From Akkermansiaceae bacterium (lineage in GTDB: Bacteria; Verrucomicrobiota; Verrucomicrobiia; Verrucomicrobiales; Akkermansiaceae): a DNA stretch of 51,540 bases. Shown piece by piece: positions 1-9,228 of this stretch. Within the stretch, counting starts at the first letter, position 1, and every line of letters starts with the position of its first letter. The notes under the pieces were generated by a model. That model was given only the letters and a program-made list of their open reading frames with translations. It did no database searches and was not told the origin of the DNA. The position numbers and the translations under genes were made by a program. The DNA lies in NCBI GenBank assembly GCA_026421245.1, contig JAPKDJ010000026.1, forward strand, positions 1 to 51,540, written 5' to 3'.

Positions 1-616
1 GACTATTTGCCTGATACGCTTTATTTTGCGAAGGATCGCGAGCTGCGGCTGATGGTGGGAAACCGTGCTTTTGGGCGGCGCGGGGATGAGGAGGATCTGG
101 GCGGGCGGTGGTTTTTCGGGGGGAGTCTCGGGTTTGGCTGGCCGGATGATGAGGTCCGGGATGGGGGAGGTTTGGCCGCGGGATTTGTTGGAGTAGAGGG
201 CCGTAGTAGCGGACGGTTTTCTGGCTTTTCGGTGGGAGGTGGAGCAGAGCGGCGGCGATGAAGATCTCGAAGTTGCGCTTGCGACCGGGGGCGGGAATGG
301 GTTGTTCGCCGCCATGGTGGATATTGAAGCCGGAGTGTTTCCAGGCGAGGAGGTTGGCGAGTTTTTGCGGGCTGATGAGTTTGGCGTCGCGGAGAGCGTG
401 AAGGAAGCGGTGGCGGAAGAGTTCGATGGTGGGACCGAGATCTTGGGCGGGCATGCAGTGGAAGCGGCCGTCGGGAGTGAAGAGTCCGTCGGCGGCAAGG
501 ACATGGAGGTGGTAGATGAGGTAGTCGCCGAAGGTGTGGACTCCGGCAATGGCCCCGATGCGACCGAGGGGGAGTCCGAGGCGGGTGCGGAAGGCGTCCT
601 GGAGGGTGGTGTTGGT
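1..616 (-). pseudogene. IS91-family (Y2) transposase remnant
   Basis: Read on the minus strand, bases just beyond the stop codon of the lamin-tail gene continue into a transposase-like frame containing HTFGDYLIYHLHVLAADGLF, matching the central HTFGD...H-h-H-h-L..DG-F region of IS91/IS801-type transposases. Further on come a GRKRNFEIF stretch and a VRYYG motif typical of the same family. The frame breaks just after VRYYG: the expected LYSNKSRG continuation lies in the next frame. There is no N-terminal part and no start codon, and the C-terminal end runs off the window. It is therefore a 5'-truncated, frameshifted remnant. The family is inferred from motif order only; the element ends were not identified. 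Confidence 0.72.
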
Positions 617-3600
617 CTACTGAAGCGAAACAACCGTCAGACGCAAACGAAGGAACACCGGGGCATCTGCGACTATTTCAACCGTGATCACATCTACTCC
701 GACACCGAATGGTTCAACGCTGACGGGGGTTGGATCGACAGTATTCCAAGCGATGAGATCGGATGACTTCTCAACTGAAAAACGAACCGAGGCGCTGCGG
801 TTTCGCAGGTAGGACAGGCGCAGTTTGTCGCCCACGACAGTGGCACGAGGGAGACTACCTGGTGGGTTGGGCGCTTTGGGATCAAGGCCGAATGCAAATT
901 TCAGCAGGTTGGGCGTGGCGCTGTTGAGGACAATGTCAGTGCCAGTGATTGTGGGATCTGCTATCTCCGCTTCGCTGAAGTGTTGAGTCAGCCAAGTCTC
1001 GTAGGACACGGCCGCACCTCCGGGATCCGCCGCACCCGGTGTTCCGTTCGGAACAGAGCTGACACGCCACTGGGAGGCGGTCTCCCAGGTGTCGGGCGAG
1101 GCGGCGTCATCAACAGTGGTGAGCGATGCGCCACCGCCGTCGGTGGCCGCCAGCCATGAGTCGTCGAACCTGAATTCGAGAATGACGATGCCGGCATTGT
1201 CGCGAAGTTCGATACGTTCTCCACTGTTGCTAAGGCCTCCGGAAATGAAGTCTCCCGCAACAGGAAGCCCCTGACCGTAAACTTGCTCGAAGGCAGTGCG
1301 ATCACGTACCACGACAACATACTCGCCAGCGCCAAGCACGGTTCCTTCGGGAAACGTGAAACCTATCCCGTTAGTGAAGACAACACCGCTGATGTCGAGC
1401 GGCTCGGTGCCGATGTTGCGCAGTTCGATGAACTCGGGGTCGTCCGATCCGGCGGGATTGTAGTGAATCTCGGTGATTCGAAGAAACTCAACCGGCGTTG
1501 GATCAGTCGAAAGATTTGTAATGGCCAATGCGTGGGAATCCAGGAGCGCACCTCGGAAATCGTAGGATTCCAGCGTCACCTCATTAGCTCCAGGCCGAAG
1601 AGGAATCCCTACGCGCCATGATTCATCATCCACCCATTCGACTGGCAGCACATCCGTAGAGCCAGCCAGCCGAAATTCACGAATATTGATCCAGCCTTTG
1701 CCCTCAAGCGTTGCAGTGGATCCATCTACTTCAAAACTGTTCCCTCCATTGGTCGTAATCTCAAAAGGAACCTCGTCAGGCAGTTGGCGACCGGCGGCAA
1801 TGCCTCGAGAGCGAATATAGCTTCTCTGGGAAGAGAAATTTTGCCCAACAACACTCCCGTAGTGGGTCATCCACGGGGTCATGTAGTCCTGATTGAAGGT
1901 GGTGTTAATCAAATCCTGAATGTGTCCCCAGTAAAGTCGCTGGTTACGAGGAATGTTAAACACTTTACGGACATTGCCGGAAGCGCTCGGACGTGCCGAT
2001 CCACCAGCAGAGCTACTGAAAACAAAATCCATGTCCCAAGGCAGCGCGACCACTCCGCGACCATCCTTGGGAACGTAGAAGCGGATATTGTGCTGCAGGC
2101 CTCCCAGAATGTAGGTATCACCGATGCCACACAGAGTCATCAGCGCCGAGTAGCGCATCCATTCATCGACATCCATCCACTCGTCGATTTGCTGCTCCAA
2201 TTCATCGGCAGGCAGGCTCAGCATCTGGCAGAAATTGATCCAACCGGAGAAATCATCTCGACGTCGTCCTGTGCGCAGTTCGAACGGCGCGCGGTATTGT
2301 TCTTTGCCGTCCCCGAGGTCACGCAGATCCGTGCCGATGTGCTGAAATGGAACCGGCGGCTTCAGCCCTTCCCGTCCACCAGTCGAAGATGACGGATCAT
2401 AGGTGATATCGTAATTGAACACACTGCCGCTGCCGCCGTTCTCGAATTGCGACTCCGTAAACACGGGGCCGTAGGACGCCAGTTGCAGAATCGACGTGCC
2501 GGTATGAACCCTGGTGGGAGGAATAAAGTAAACGAGATCATCATACATGCAGGGAATCCCGGCACGGTTGAACATGTGTTTAACATAAATTTCATCCTGT
2601 CGCTTTGAAGCAGGCGCGCGCCCGGATCGGTCTAGTCCGACGCTGCCATGGACACCACGAAACAAATGATCCGCTGGAAAGGAAACCCGGAAACCGCGAA
2701 AATCGTTGCCATCACGAGCACGCCCGGCACCGCTACCGCGCAGCCGCACGCCCGCGTCGTAGAAGACTTCAGCTCCATTGTAGATCGCTGTCCCGCCGAG
2801 CTGTTCGTTGCTCATCAAATTAAACCGGCTGTGCATAAAATCGCTGTCAGCATCGAGCATGATCACCCGCAACTCCTGCGCGGGGAGGTCATTGCCTCTG
2901 CCATCTTCTACCTGGAAAAGAGCTCGCGCATCCGGGCCGTTCAATGGAAACGTCGATGTCGCGCCAAGTGCATCATCAGCCTCGATCCAGAACTGGACTA
3001 CGGTTCCCTCGGACTGACCGGGCACACTTCCTTGCCCGTGACCGTCTGCACCGATGACAAAAGAATACGTCGCAGCCGTGTCTTCACCGTCCACGCGAGC
3101 ACGCAGCACAACATCGCCAAGCCCATCCGGGTCGCTGACATCGGCATGGATGGTCACCGGTTGGTTCTCTCCGGGAATCACGGGATCGTGTCGAAGGCTG
3201 GCAAATGTCGGGCCGATATTTTCTACCGCTTGCGAGTTCCTTGCACCTGGAGTTCCGCTCTGTTCCGAGCGATCGAGTGCCGTCGTGCGGGCAATTCTCT
3301 GGTAGTAACCACGGGTGTTGAGTTGATTCGCTCCGGCCAGCCAGCGCGCCCGATAGGAAACCTCGTAGGTCTGGGATGCGTTCAGTGCGGTATTATCCAC
3401 AAAAGTGGTTTCGAGGTGATTGTGGCGCGTGTCCGTCGAACCGGTTGCGATCAGGTGAAGCACTTGATTGCCGCCGTTTCCTGGGTCAGGCACGACTTCA
3501 CTATGCCGATGATTCCCAAGAATTCTCCATGTATCGTCCCCGGCCACACCATCAAAAGATCCGTTCTGAATCAGCTCTTCGGCCACACCATCCGGATCAC

Positions 3601-6286
3601 GCACGACACTCACATCATCGAGCAGCACCTCTCCGGCGCGCAGCATGCCGATGCGAAACTCTCGAAAGATTGTCAGTCCGTAGCGCTGATTTCCATCCAT
3701 ACGATAGCGCACGGTTTGCCAAGGCATCTTTGTCGATTCATCGCTGGCAGCCCACGCTTCCGGTCGACTATTGTCCGCCGCCGAGTCCCTAAGTTCGAGG
3801 CTCGATCCATTCCCATCGGCGAGTTTCGACCAGCGGCCCCCTTCAAAGTAGGTGACCTCGTCTGCCGGGTTACCGATTGCGTCTCGCAGGCGAATCGTGT
3901 CACGCGTATTGTTCAGACGTCCGTTGAAATCCCCGATGATGGTTGTTGATCTTTCAGGGTACTTGTTTCGCAGAGATTGTGAATCTCTTGCGATCACCAG
4001 GTAGCCACCGGGAGCAATCGATGTTCCTTGAGGCAAGTCGTAGCGTATCCCACCTTCCAGTGTCCAGCCCGACACATCTACCGTATCGTCGCCTTTATTG
4101 AACAACTCGAGCCATTCTTCATCCCGTTCAACAATGGCCGTTCCAAGGGAGCCCTCTCCAACCATCTCGCTGATCATCAACTCAGCACCAAAAATGACGT
4201 CACTGCTGGTTGCCGAACGTTGATGAATCTCAACCGACAGACGATTGAGTCCTGGAACCAACGCTTCTTCAGGCAATGCCATAAAATCGGAAAATTCGGC
4301 ATTTCCAACGCTCGCGTTGGCTGGCGTGGATGCAGAAACCGCTCCGGCATCGAGATTGAAACGCAGCACTTCAGTGCCATTGAGATAGAAGATTGCTCCA
4401 TCGTCGATGATGTGCATCAGCTGCAGGCCGGAAATCGAGCTGAGCTGGTCTTGAGTTAACTCGAAGTCCGTTTCTGCGTAGTAGGTGATGATGGAGTTTG
4501 TCAACGGATTTGCGAACACCGTGCGCAGAGGTTCCGGCAAAGTTGCAGGATTTGTCTCCGCCCCTAACAATGCCGCACCCTGCTTCCAGTTCACGGCATC
4601 GACTACATGCACAGATTGCGCCCAGTTCTCACCCAAATTAGTTCCGGTCTCATTGTAGCGCCAGTTTGCATCGATCGGAATTACCGTGGTTTCGCGTAGC
4701 TCTGGTTCCATTGGTGGTGTCCCAGGATCCTCGCGAAAATGGTACATGATTTCGTTGATCACAACGTCCTCCTGAAACGAGAAACTGTTTTGAGCACCAA
4801 ATGTAGCCTCTGACGGAAGAAGCCACTTGCCAGGATAATCTGAAGATGCGCCACGTAGCCCATTGGGGGCGCGCTGCGCATCGTGCAACACCGTTCCATT
4901 TTCTCCGAGGAGCAGAAGCAAATCCTCAAACTCGGGTAAGATCCCTAACACCGCCTGATCAAAAACGACGAATTCGCCCTGCTGCAGCATTTGTGGGGGA
5001 ACCTGAAACGTGAGGTCCGGCGATCCAATAGAGACGCCCGTGAGATCAGCCGATCCTGAGCCGATGTTGGCTAGCTCGATCTTGAAAGTATCCAGCGACT
5101 CCATTTCACTGAAGATCAAACGCACGGATTCGGCTGCCGGAACAGGGGGTCGAACCTTTGCGCCCAGCGTTAATCCAAAGGCAATATCTGAACTACCAGC
5201 CGTGTTCTGGTGAACCTCAACCGAGATCCTGTTGGATCCGGCAATGGCACCTGCAACCGGCAAACCGATGGGGCCCACGATTTCGGCATCACCACCTGAA
5301 GTTGCAAGCGTTTCTGAACCGACCTCACCAGCAGGCATCTCATAGCGATAAACTTCTACTCCGTTGATGTAAAAAACAGCACCATCATCGATGAGATGCA
5401 TCAGCTCAAATGTAGCGAGACCTTCGAATTGATCGGGCGCTAGCTCGAATTCCCGTTCAAAGTAGCGCGTGACCACTTTGGGGTCATTGTTGGCCGGTCG
5501 CGTGACCTCCGTTGCGATCGGAACTGGCAGCGCGCTGGTGTCAAATCCAAGCGGCCCTGGGCCGGCCTTCCAGTTTCCACTGACAGGATGATCGGCATCG
5601 GCCCAGCCCGATGCAAGATCGTCCGATTCATTGTAGCGCCAATTCGCTCCCCAATCGAGAAGCGCAACGTCAGTGAGAACCACCGGATCCGTCGCACGAA
5701 AAAAATTGCGTGCTCCGGGCGTCCCACCGATCTCGCGACTCGCAACCCAATTCGAGGCAATCGGCGACGCCGTATCGGGATCACTCTTGGTGAGGGAGGC
5801 ACCGGAACCATCCGCACCAATTGGCCAGTCGCCCCGATCCTCGAAGCGAATCTCGCCCATCAGTCGCCCGGAGTTGTTGAGCAGTCGCAGTTGTTCACCG
5901 GCGTTCGAAAGGCGGCCACTCCATGGACCTAACACGTTCTCCAATCCAGCAGCTTCAGCAACTGCGGCGGGATCTGAAGCGATCACCAGAAACCCACCAG
6001 CCTCAATCACTGTCCCCTCAGGAAAGTCGAAATCAACTCCGCCACGAATTTTCCATTCGGACACATCAACGTTGACCGCCATCTGATTCGTCAACTCGAT
6101 CCATTCCGCCTCTTCCTCATTGGCCGGATGGTATTGAATCTCATTGAAGGTAACGACACTGTCGGCCCGCACAAACGGCACGACAAATAGAATGATGAGC
6201 AGACCACTTATGAAGTGGCTGTACCCTGGAAGACGACCGATCGCAGTCCAAGTAGATGTGCAAGGTGACGGTTGTGGCTTGGGCAT
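617..6286 (-). CDS. giant secreted lamin-tail/CotH-domain protein
   Basis: A 1889-residue protein with an N-terminal signal peptide (hydrophobic segment about residues 24-41, cleavage near VRA-DS). It has lamin-tail (LTD) domains at about 43-160, 505-830 and 1600-1720. Two copies of an ~170-residue module start with NWRYNE (about 209-378 and 536-705) and share a DDGA-FY-NG-EV core. A carbohydrate-binding-like segment spans about 890-1000 (LIQNGSFD start), and a CotH kinase-like region about 1135-1480 carries the LPWDMDFVF motif. The C-terminus (1800-1889) is a module with a SVEKSSDL-W core and FLRLRL end. The second NWRYNE module lies inside the third LTD domain. Substrate is unknown; extracellular or surface structural/binding roles are likely. 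It ends directly at the transposase remnant, so the last residues may have been altered. Confidence 0.85.
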   Translation of the reverse strand: MPKPQPSPCTSTWTAIGRLPGYSHFISGLLIILFVVPFVRADSVVTFNEIQYHPANEEEAEWIELTNQMAVNVDVSEWKIRGGVDFDFPEGTVIEAGGFLVIASDPAAVAEAAGLENVLGPWSGRLSNAGEQLRLLNNSGRLMGEIRFEDRGDWPIGADGSGASLTKSDPDTASPIASNWVASREIGGTPGARNFFRATDPVVLTDVALLDWGANWRYNESDDLASGWADADHPVSGNWKAGPGPLGFDTSALPVPIATEVTRPANNDPKVVTRYFEREFELAPDQFEGLATFELMHLIDDGAVFYINGVEVYRYEMPAGEVGSETLATSGGDAEIVGPIGLPVAGAIAGSNRISVEVHQNTAGSSDIAFGLTLGAKVRPPVPAAESVRLIFSEMESLDTFKIELANIGSGSADLTGVSIGSPDLTFQVPPQMLQQGEFVVFDQAVLGILPEFEDLLLLLGENGTVLHDAQRAPNGLRGASSDYPGKWLLPSEATFGAQNSFSFQEDVVINEIMYHFREDPGTPPMEPELRETTVIPIDANWRYNETGTNLGENWAQSVHVVDAVNWKQGAALLGAETNPATLPEPLRTVFANPLTNSIITYYAETDFELTQDQLSSISGLQLMHIIDDGAIFYLNGTEVLRFNLDAGAVSASTPANASVGNAEFSDFMALPEEALVPGLNRLSVEIHQRSATSSDVIFGAELMISEMVGEGSLGTAIVERDEEWLELFNKGDDTVDVSGWTLEGGIRYDLPQGTSIAPGGYLVIARDSQSLRNKYPERSTTIIGDFNGRLNNTRDTIRLRDAIGNPADEVTYFEGGRWSKLADGNGSSLELRDSAADNSRPEAWAASDESTKMPWQTVRYRMDGNQRYGLTIFREFRIGMLRAGEVLLDDVSVVRDPDGVAEELIQNGSFDGVAGDDTWRILGNHRHSEVVPDPGNGGNQVLHLIATGSTDTRHNHLETTFVDNTALNASQTYEVSYRARWLAGANQLNTRGYYQRIARTTALDRSEQSGTPGARNSQAVENIGPTFASLRHDPVIPGENQPVTIHADVSDPDGLGDVVLRARVDGEDTAATYSFVIGADGHGQGSVPGQSEGTVVQFWIEADDALGATSTFPLNGPDARALFQVEDGRGNDLPAQELRVIMLDADSDFMHSRFNLMSNEQLGGTAIYNGAEVFYDAGVRLRGSGAGRARDGNDFRGFRVSFPADHLFRGVHGSVGLDRSGRAPASKRQDEIYVKHMFNRAGIPCMYDDLVYFIPPTRVHTGTSILQLASYGPVFTESQFENGGSGSVFNYDITYDPSSSTGGREGLKPPVPFQHIGTDLRDLGDGKEQYRAPFELRTGRRRDDFSGWINFCQMLSLPADELEQQIDEWMDVDEWMRYSALMTLCGIGDTYILGGLQHNIRFYVPKDGRGVVALPWDMDFVFSSSAGGSARPSASGNVRKVFNIPRNQRLYWGHIQDLINTTFNQDYMTPWMTHYGSVVGQNFSSQRSYIRSRGIAAGRQLPDEVPFEITTNGGNSFEVDGSTATLEGKGWINIREFRLAGSTDVLPVEWVDDESWRVGIPLRPGANEVTLESYDFRGALLDSHALAITNLSTDPTPVEFLRITEIHYNPAGSDDPEFIELRNIGTEPLDISGVVFTNGIGFTFPEGTVLGAGEYVVVVRDRTAFEQVYGQGLPVAGDFISGGLSNSGERIELRDNAGIVILEFRFDDSWLAATDGGGASLTTVDDAASPDTWETASQWRVSSVPNGTPGAADPGGAAVSYETWLTQHFSEAEIADPTITGTDIVLNSATPNLLKFAFGLDPKAPNPPGSLPRATVVGDKLRLSYLRNRSASVRFSVEKSSDLIAWNTVDPTPVSVEPFGVGVDVITVEIVADAPVFLRLRLTVVSLQ

Positions 6287-6304
6287 TGCTGAGGACAGAA
6301 ACTG

Positions 6305-6371
6305 ACTACTGCTAGGAATTTTCTTTTGGCGGGAGGGCTTTGAAGCTGTCTTTGGACCGGAGCAAAGGGGG
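6305..6371. repeat. 67-bp direct repeat, copy A
   Basis: This segment begins ACTACTGCTAGGAATTT and ends in GGAGCAAAGGGGG. It recurs almost unchanged (two substitutions and one extra G) 242 bp downstream. It lies just upstream of the giant lamin-tail gene's start codon on the minus strand. The repeat has no coding assignment and could be the footprint of a duplication or insertion. Confidence 0.9.
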
Positions 6372-6546
6372 TTGCTTTTATTTCTTCAAAAAATAAGCGA
6401 TGATGTTTCATAAAATATTCCATGTTTTCTGGTGAACTGAAATCACTTTTATTTTCAGGATCTCCTGCAATACCGTTAAGCCATTTTTCACCATTAGAAT
6501 ACCAATGATGAGGACCTCCTGAGGTATAACCAATTACTTTAATCTT
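6372..6546 (-). other. AT-rich insert between direct repeats, coding-like fragment
   Basis: This 175-bp stretch is visibly AT-rich (roughly one third G+C) while flanking genes are GC-rich. On the minus strand it is open throughout and reads like real protein, for example GYTSGGPHHWYSNGEKWLNG followed by IAGDPENKSDFSSPENMEYF. It has no start or stop codon of its own, since the open frame runs into both flanking repeats. I do not recognise the protein family. It looks like an internal piece of a foreign gene captured between two repeat copies. Confidence 0.55.
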
Positions 6547-6614
6547 ACTACTGCTAGGAATTTGCTTTTGGCGGGAGGGCTTTGAAGCCGTCTTTGGACC
6601 GGAGCAAAGGGGGG
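6547..6614. repeat. 67-bp direct repeat, copy B
   Basis: Second copy of the repeat at 6305-6371, same orientation, differing by a T/G and a T/C substitution and one extra G in the terminal G run. It is followed immediately by the sialidase fragment. Confidence 0.9.
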
Positions 6615-6795
6615 TGTTGCGTCTCCGGGACGGCCGTCTCCTCATGAGCTACGGCTACCGCCGCAAGCCCTTTGGGAATCAAGCTCGTCTGAGCGAAGAT
6701 GGGGGGACGACCTGGTCGGAGCCGATCATGATCTCGGGAGATGGAGTGAGCGGAGACTTGGGGTATCCCTCGACGGTGGAGCTGGTCGCCGGACA
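6615..6795 (+). pseudogene. sialidase (BNR-repeat) internal fragment
   Basis: From the end of repeat copy B an open plus-strand frame reads LRLRDGRLLMSYGYRRKPFG, then an Asp-box (SEDGGTTWSE) and SGDLGYPSTVELVAG. This is the conserved late part of secreted sialidase-family proteins. There is no start codon, signal peptide or N-terminal propeller. The similarity stops near 6792, where the convergent esterase gene ends. It is a fragment cut at both ends and is not expected to be functional. An intact sialidase-family gene is present at 30564-31688. Confidence 0.7.
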
Positions 6796-6801
6796 CGAAT
6801 G

Positions 6802-7932
6802 CTACTTCAAGGGCGCATCGATGAACGGCCACATCAGCTCCGGATAGAAGCGGTGCCCGCCCTTCCCCCACTGCAGGGAGACCTGATGTGCAACACCAGC
6901 GGCCCTGTAGATCTCTGCCACCGCCGCTGCGTTCTTTTCAACATCCGCAGCCCGGTGCAGACCATCCTTCACCCCGTGGACAATCAGTAGACGCCGCGGC
7001 GCCACCAGCCCGCCGATCTCCGCCCAGTCACCCCAGTTCCTCAATCCCGGGACCAGGCAGCAGTCACAGTGGAAGATGTAACCACCCTCGCTCGTCGCCG
7101 AGGTGAACGAGCAACTCGGGATCGCCACGCGGATGCGCAGGTCGATCGCCGCGGTGTACGCCGTCGTCACGCCACCGCCGGAGTTGCCAGTCATCACGAT
7201 CCGATCCTTGTCCACTTGCGGGTGTTTCTCAGCCCAGTCGAGCAGCCGCTGCATGTCCCACACACGCTCGCCAATCGGCGTCCGCCCGCCGATCAGACAA
7301 TGCATCAACTGCGCGCGACAAGCGCGATTACCGTGGCGGCCGTTCAGGTCCGGGACCGTCAGTTCCTTCGCCAGCCCGCGCGTCGCCGGTGCGATGGCGA
7401 TGAACCCACGCCGCGCTGCCTGCTCGGCAATGTTGCCGCCGCGCTCGAGAATCTTTTTGCGGTGCGCGTCGTTCCTAAATGCCCCCGCGTAAGAATGATG
7501 CCCAAGCACGTCATGACCGTGCGGGCAGATCAAGAGGGGGAAACGCTCGCCCGCCTTACCACTTTTCGGGACGAGCAGGTAGAATGGGATCCTGATTCCG
7601 GGTTCGACCTCGATCGAACCGAGCGTGCGAGTAATTTTCCCATCGACCTCCTCTGTTTCACCCAAGATGACGGTGGAATCGAAATCGCCAAGTTGCGCCG
7701 CCATCCTCCCGAGCCCCAGCAGCTCGACCAAGGCAGCGCGGGCATTTTTTTGCCAGGCGACGACTTCCTTCGAGCCGTCGAAACCGAACGACTGGTCGCC
7801 CTGTTGGATCCGTTTCAAGTACGACGCGGTCGGCTCCGGATACTCGACCGGCGGCTTGTTCTGCCCGCAGGAAAATGAGCAGCACAAAAAAAGGGAGCAG
7901 GAGAACACGAGCGATCGGATCAAATAGGGCAT
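6802..7932 (-). CDS. secreted alpha/beta-hydrolase (acetyl xylan esterase-like)
   Basis: A protein of about 376 residues with a signal peptide (MPYLIRSLVFSCSLFLCC...). The chosen ATG places this hydrophobic leader at the N-terminus; an ATG six codons upstream is possible. The alpha/beta-hydrolase catalytic set is visible: nucleophile serine in TGNSGGG (Ser257 counted from the upstream ATG), aspartate in HGVKDG (Asp329) and histidine in KGGHRFYP (His366). A PHGHDVLGH segment fits the oxyanion region. The family (dienelactone hydrolase/acetyl xylan esterase-like) removes ester groups, probably from polysaccharides, outside the cytoplasm. The gene converges on the sialidase fragment. Its exact substrate is unknown. 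Confidence 0.8.
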   Translation of the reverse strand: MPYLIRSLVFSCSLFLCCSFSCGQNKPPVEYPEPTASYLKRIQQGDQSFGFDGSKEVVAWQKNARAALVELLGLGRMAAQLGDFDSTVILGETEEVDGKITRTLGSIEVEPGIRIPFYLLVPKSGKAGERFPLLICPHGHDVLGHHSYAGAFRNDAHRKKILERGGNIAEQAARRGFIAIAPATRGLAKELTVPDLNGRHGNRACRAQLMHCLIGGRTPIGERVWDMQRLLDWAEKHPQVDKDRIVMTGNSGGGVTTAYTAAIDLRIRVAIPSCSFTSATSEGGYIFHCDCCLVPGLRNWGDWAEIGGLVAPRRLLIVHGVKDGLHRAADVEKNAAAVAEIYRAAGVAHQVSLQWGKGGHRFYPELMWPFIDAPLK

Positions 7933-8050
7933 CCCGCAGTCTGCCGTCATTTGCGGCTGACGGCAAACCTAAGGGGGAACGGAGCGGAACGTAAAACCGT
8001 GTTAGGGGAAAGCTCCATTGCGCAGTGAGAAGGGTTCGAACAAAGAAACC

Positions 8051-8179
8051 TCAGGGCTTTTCAAAAGTGAGCCGGTTAGAAATCCGCTCGTAGCGACTCA
8101 ACCACATCGACCCCCAATGCCGGACCTGGTCGAAATGCTTCTCCGGTTTGACCGGATTCTTTATGCGACCTAAAATAGG
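8051..8179 (-). pseudogene. possible C-terminal gene remnant
   Basis: In the gap upstream of the esterase, a short minus-strand frame preceded by a stop codon and without a start codon reads KHFDQVRHWGSMWLSRYERI and ends ...RLTFEKP before TGA. The residue pattern looks protein-like, but I cannot assign a family. It may be the tail of a lost gene. The rest of 7933-8292 shows nothing else recognisable. Confidence 0.25.
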
Positions 8180-8292
8180 TTACGTGGCATTGGCTCGCCT
8201 CACTCTCCCCACCCTGAAGGCATGATGATGATATTTTATCAGGGGTTCGTTTCTTTCTTCCCTTGGTTCATGAAGGTGCGCCTTTTAGCGAT

Positions 8293-9213
8293 TTAGGCTG
8301 GATGAGACTGGGAGAGGAGAGTTTGAGCGGCTTGCTGGACGCGCTGGGCTTCGGCGGTTCCGAGCGGGCTGAGGAGGGGGAGGATGGGCCCGGTGTTGGC
8401 GATCCCGGAGAGGGAGACGGCTTGATGCAGGACGCGGATCGGATTGATTTCGTTGCGGAGGTCTTCGAGAGGTTGGAAGAGGCTGCGGATGTTTTCAGCG
8501 AGGTGGAGATGGCCTTCGTTGATGGCACCCAGCATGGATTGGGAGAGGTCGGGGCGGACGCACACGCAGCCTGAGGTGAAGCCGTTGATTTGGAATTTGG
8601 TGAGGTGGGCGATGGCGGGCTGTTCTCCGATGCCGCTGACGATGAGGCGGGGATCGACGAGTTTGATGAGGCGGGAGAGGTAATCGTCCTGCGCGGGGTC
8701 GTCGCGGACGATGGCGTATTTGATCCAGGAGACGAATCCGTCGTTGACGAGGGTGGCGACGGTTTCGGGCTCGAGGTAGCCTTCGAACTTGATATAAAGG
8801 ACGGCGGGTTTTCCGAGGGCTTCGACGAATTTTCGGAAGCCGGTGGCGACGCCCGCGTCGGTGATGAGGCCTTGCATGGGGAGGACCATTACGGTGGGGA
8901 AGTCGAAGTCTTTGAGGACTGCTGTTTGATCCATCATGGTGCCGTAAGCGGGGCCGACGGATGGAACGACAAGGGTGTTTTCAGCACTCTCGGTCGCGAT
9001 GATATCGAGAGCTTCGGCGTATTCGCTGGGAGCGATGTGATAGAAGTTTGCGTTACCGCCATAGAGGAGGGTGGAGACACCACCGGCCTCGATGTGGCGG
9101 ATGACTTTGGCGTTCTCTTCGCGGTTGAGTTTTAGCTCAGAATCGCGGGCCAAGGGAGGCACCGCGATGACAGAGGCGTTGAGTTGCTCGGGTGTGACTG
9201 GTGAAGTTTGCAT
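8293..9213 (-). CDS. DapA/NAL-family aldolase or dehydratase
   Basis: A 306-residue TIM-barrel protein of the dihydrodipicolinate synthase/N-acetylneuraminate lyase family. Lys165 in SWIKYAI sits where the Schiff-base lysine is expected. The GGNANFY segment occupies the usual GTTGE-like substrate-carboxylate loop, but its sequence is not that of genuine DapA. The gene starts 15 bp after the IlvD/Edd-type dehydratase and is surely cotranscribed with it. This pairing suggests that it cleaves or dehydrates a 2-keto-3-deoxy sugar acid made by the dehydratase, rather than making lysine. The exact substrate cannot be read from the sequence. Confidence 0.82.
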   Translation of the reverse strand: MQTSPVTPEQLNASVIAVPPLARDSELKLNREENAKVIRHIEAGGVSTLLYGGNANFYHIAPSEYAEALDIIATESAENTLVVPSVGPAYGTMMDQTAVLKDFDFPTVMVLPMQGLITDAGVATGFRKFVEALGKPAVLYIKFEGYLEPETVATLVNDGFVSWIKYAIVRDDPAQDDYLSRLIKLVDPRLIVSGIGEQPAIAHLTKFQINGFTSGCVCVRPDLSQSMLGAINEGHLHLAENIRSLFQPLEDLRNEINPIRVLHQAVSLSGIANTGPILPLLSPLGTAEAQRVQQAAQTLLSQSHPA

Positions 9214-9228
9214 GGTGGTGAAATCTGT

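Noticed and set aside
6305..6614. integron gene cassette with attC sites
   Set aside because: The repeats show no clear attC core pairs or imperfect palindrome, and the insert has no complete ORF or integrase nearby.
6208..6645. 145-codon minus-strand frame spanning both 67-bp repeats as an intact gene
   Set aside because: It runs through both repeats and into the leader region of the lamin-tail gene. Only the AT-rich middle reads like protein, so it is a composite frame.
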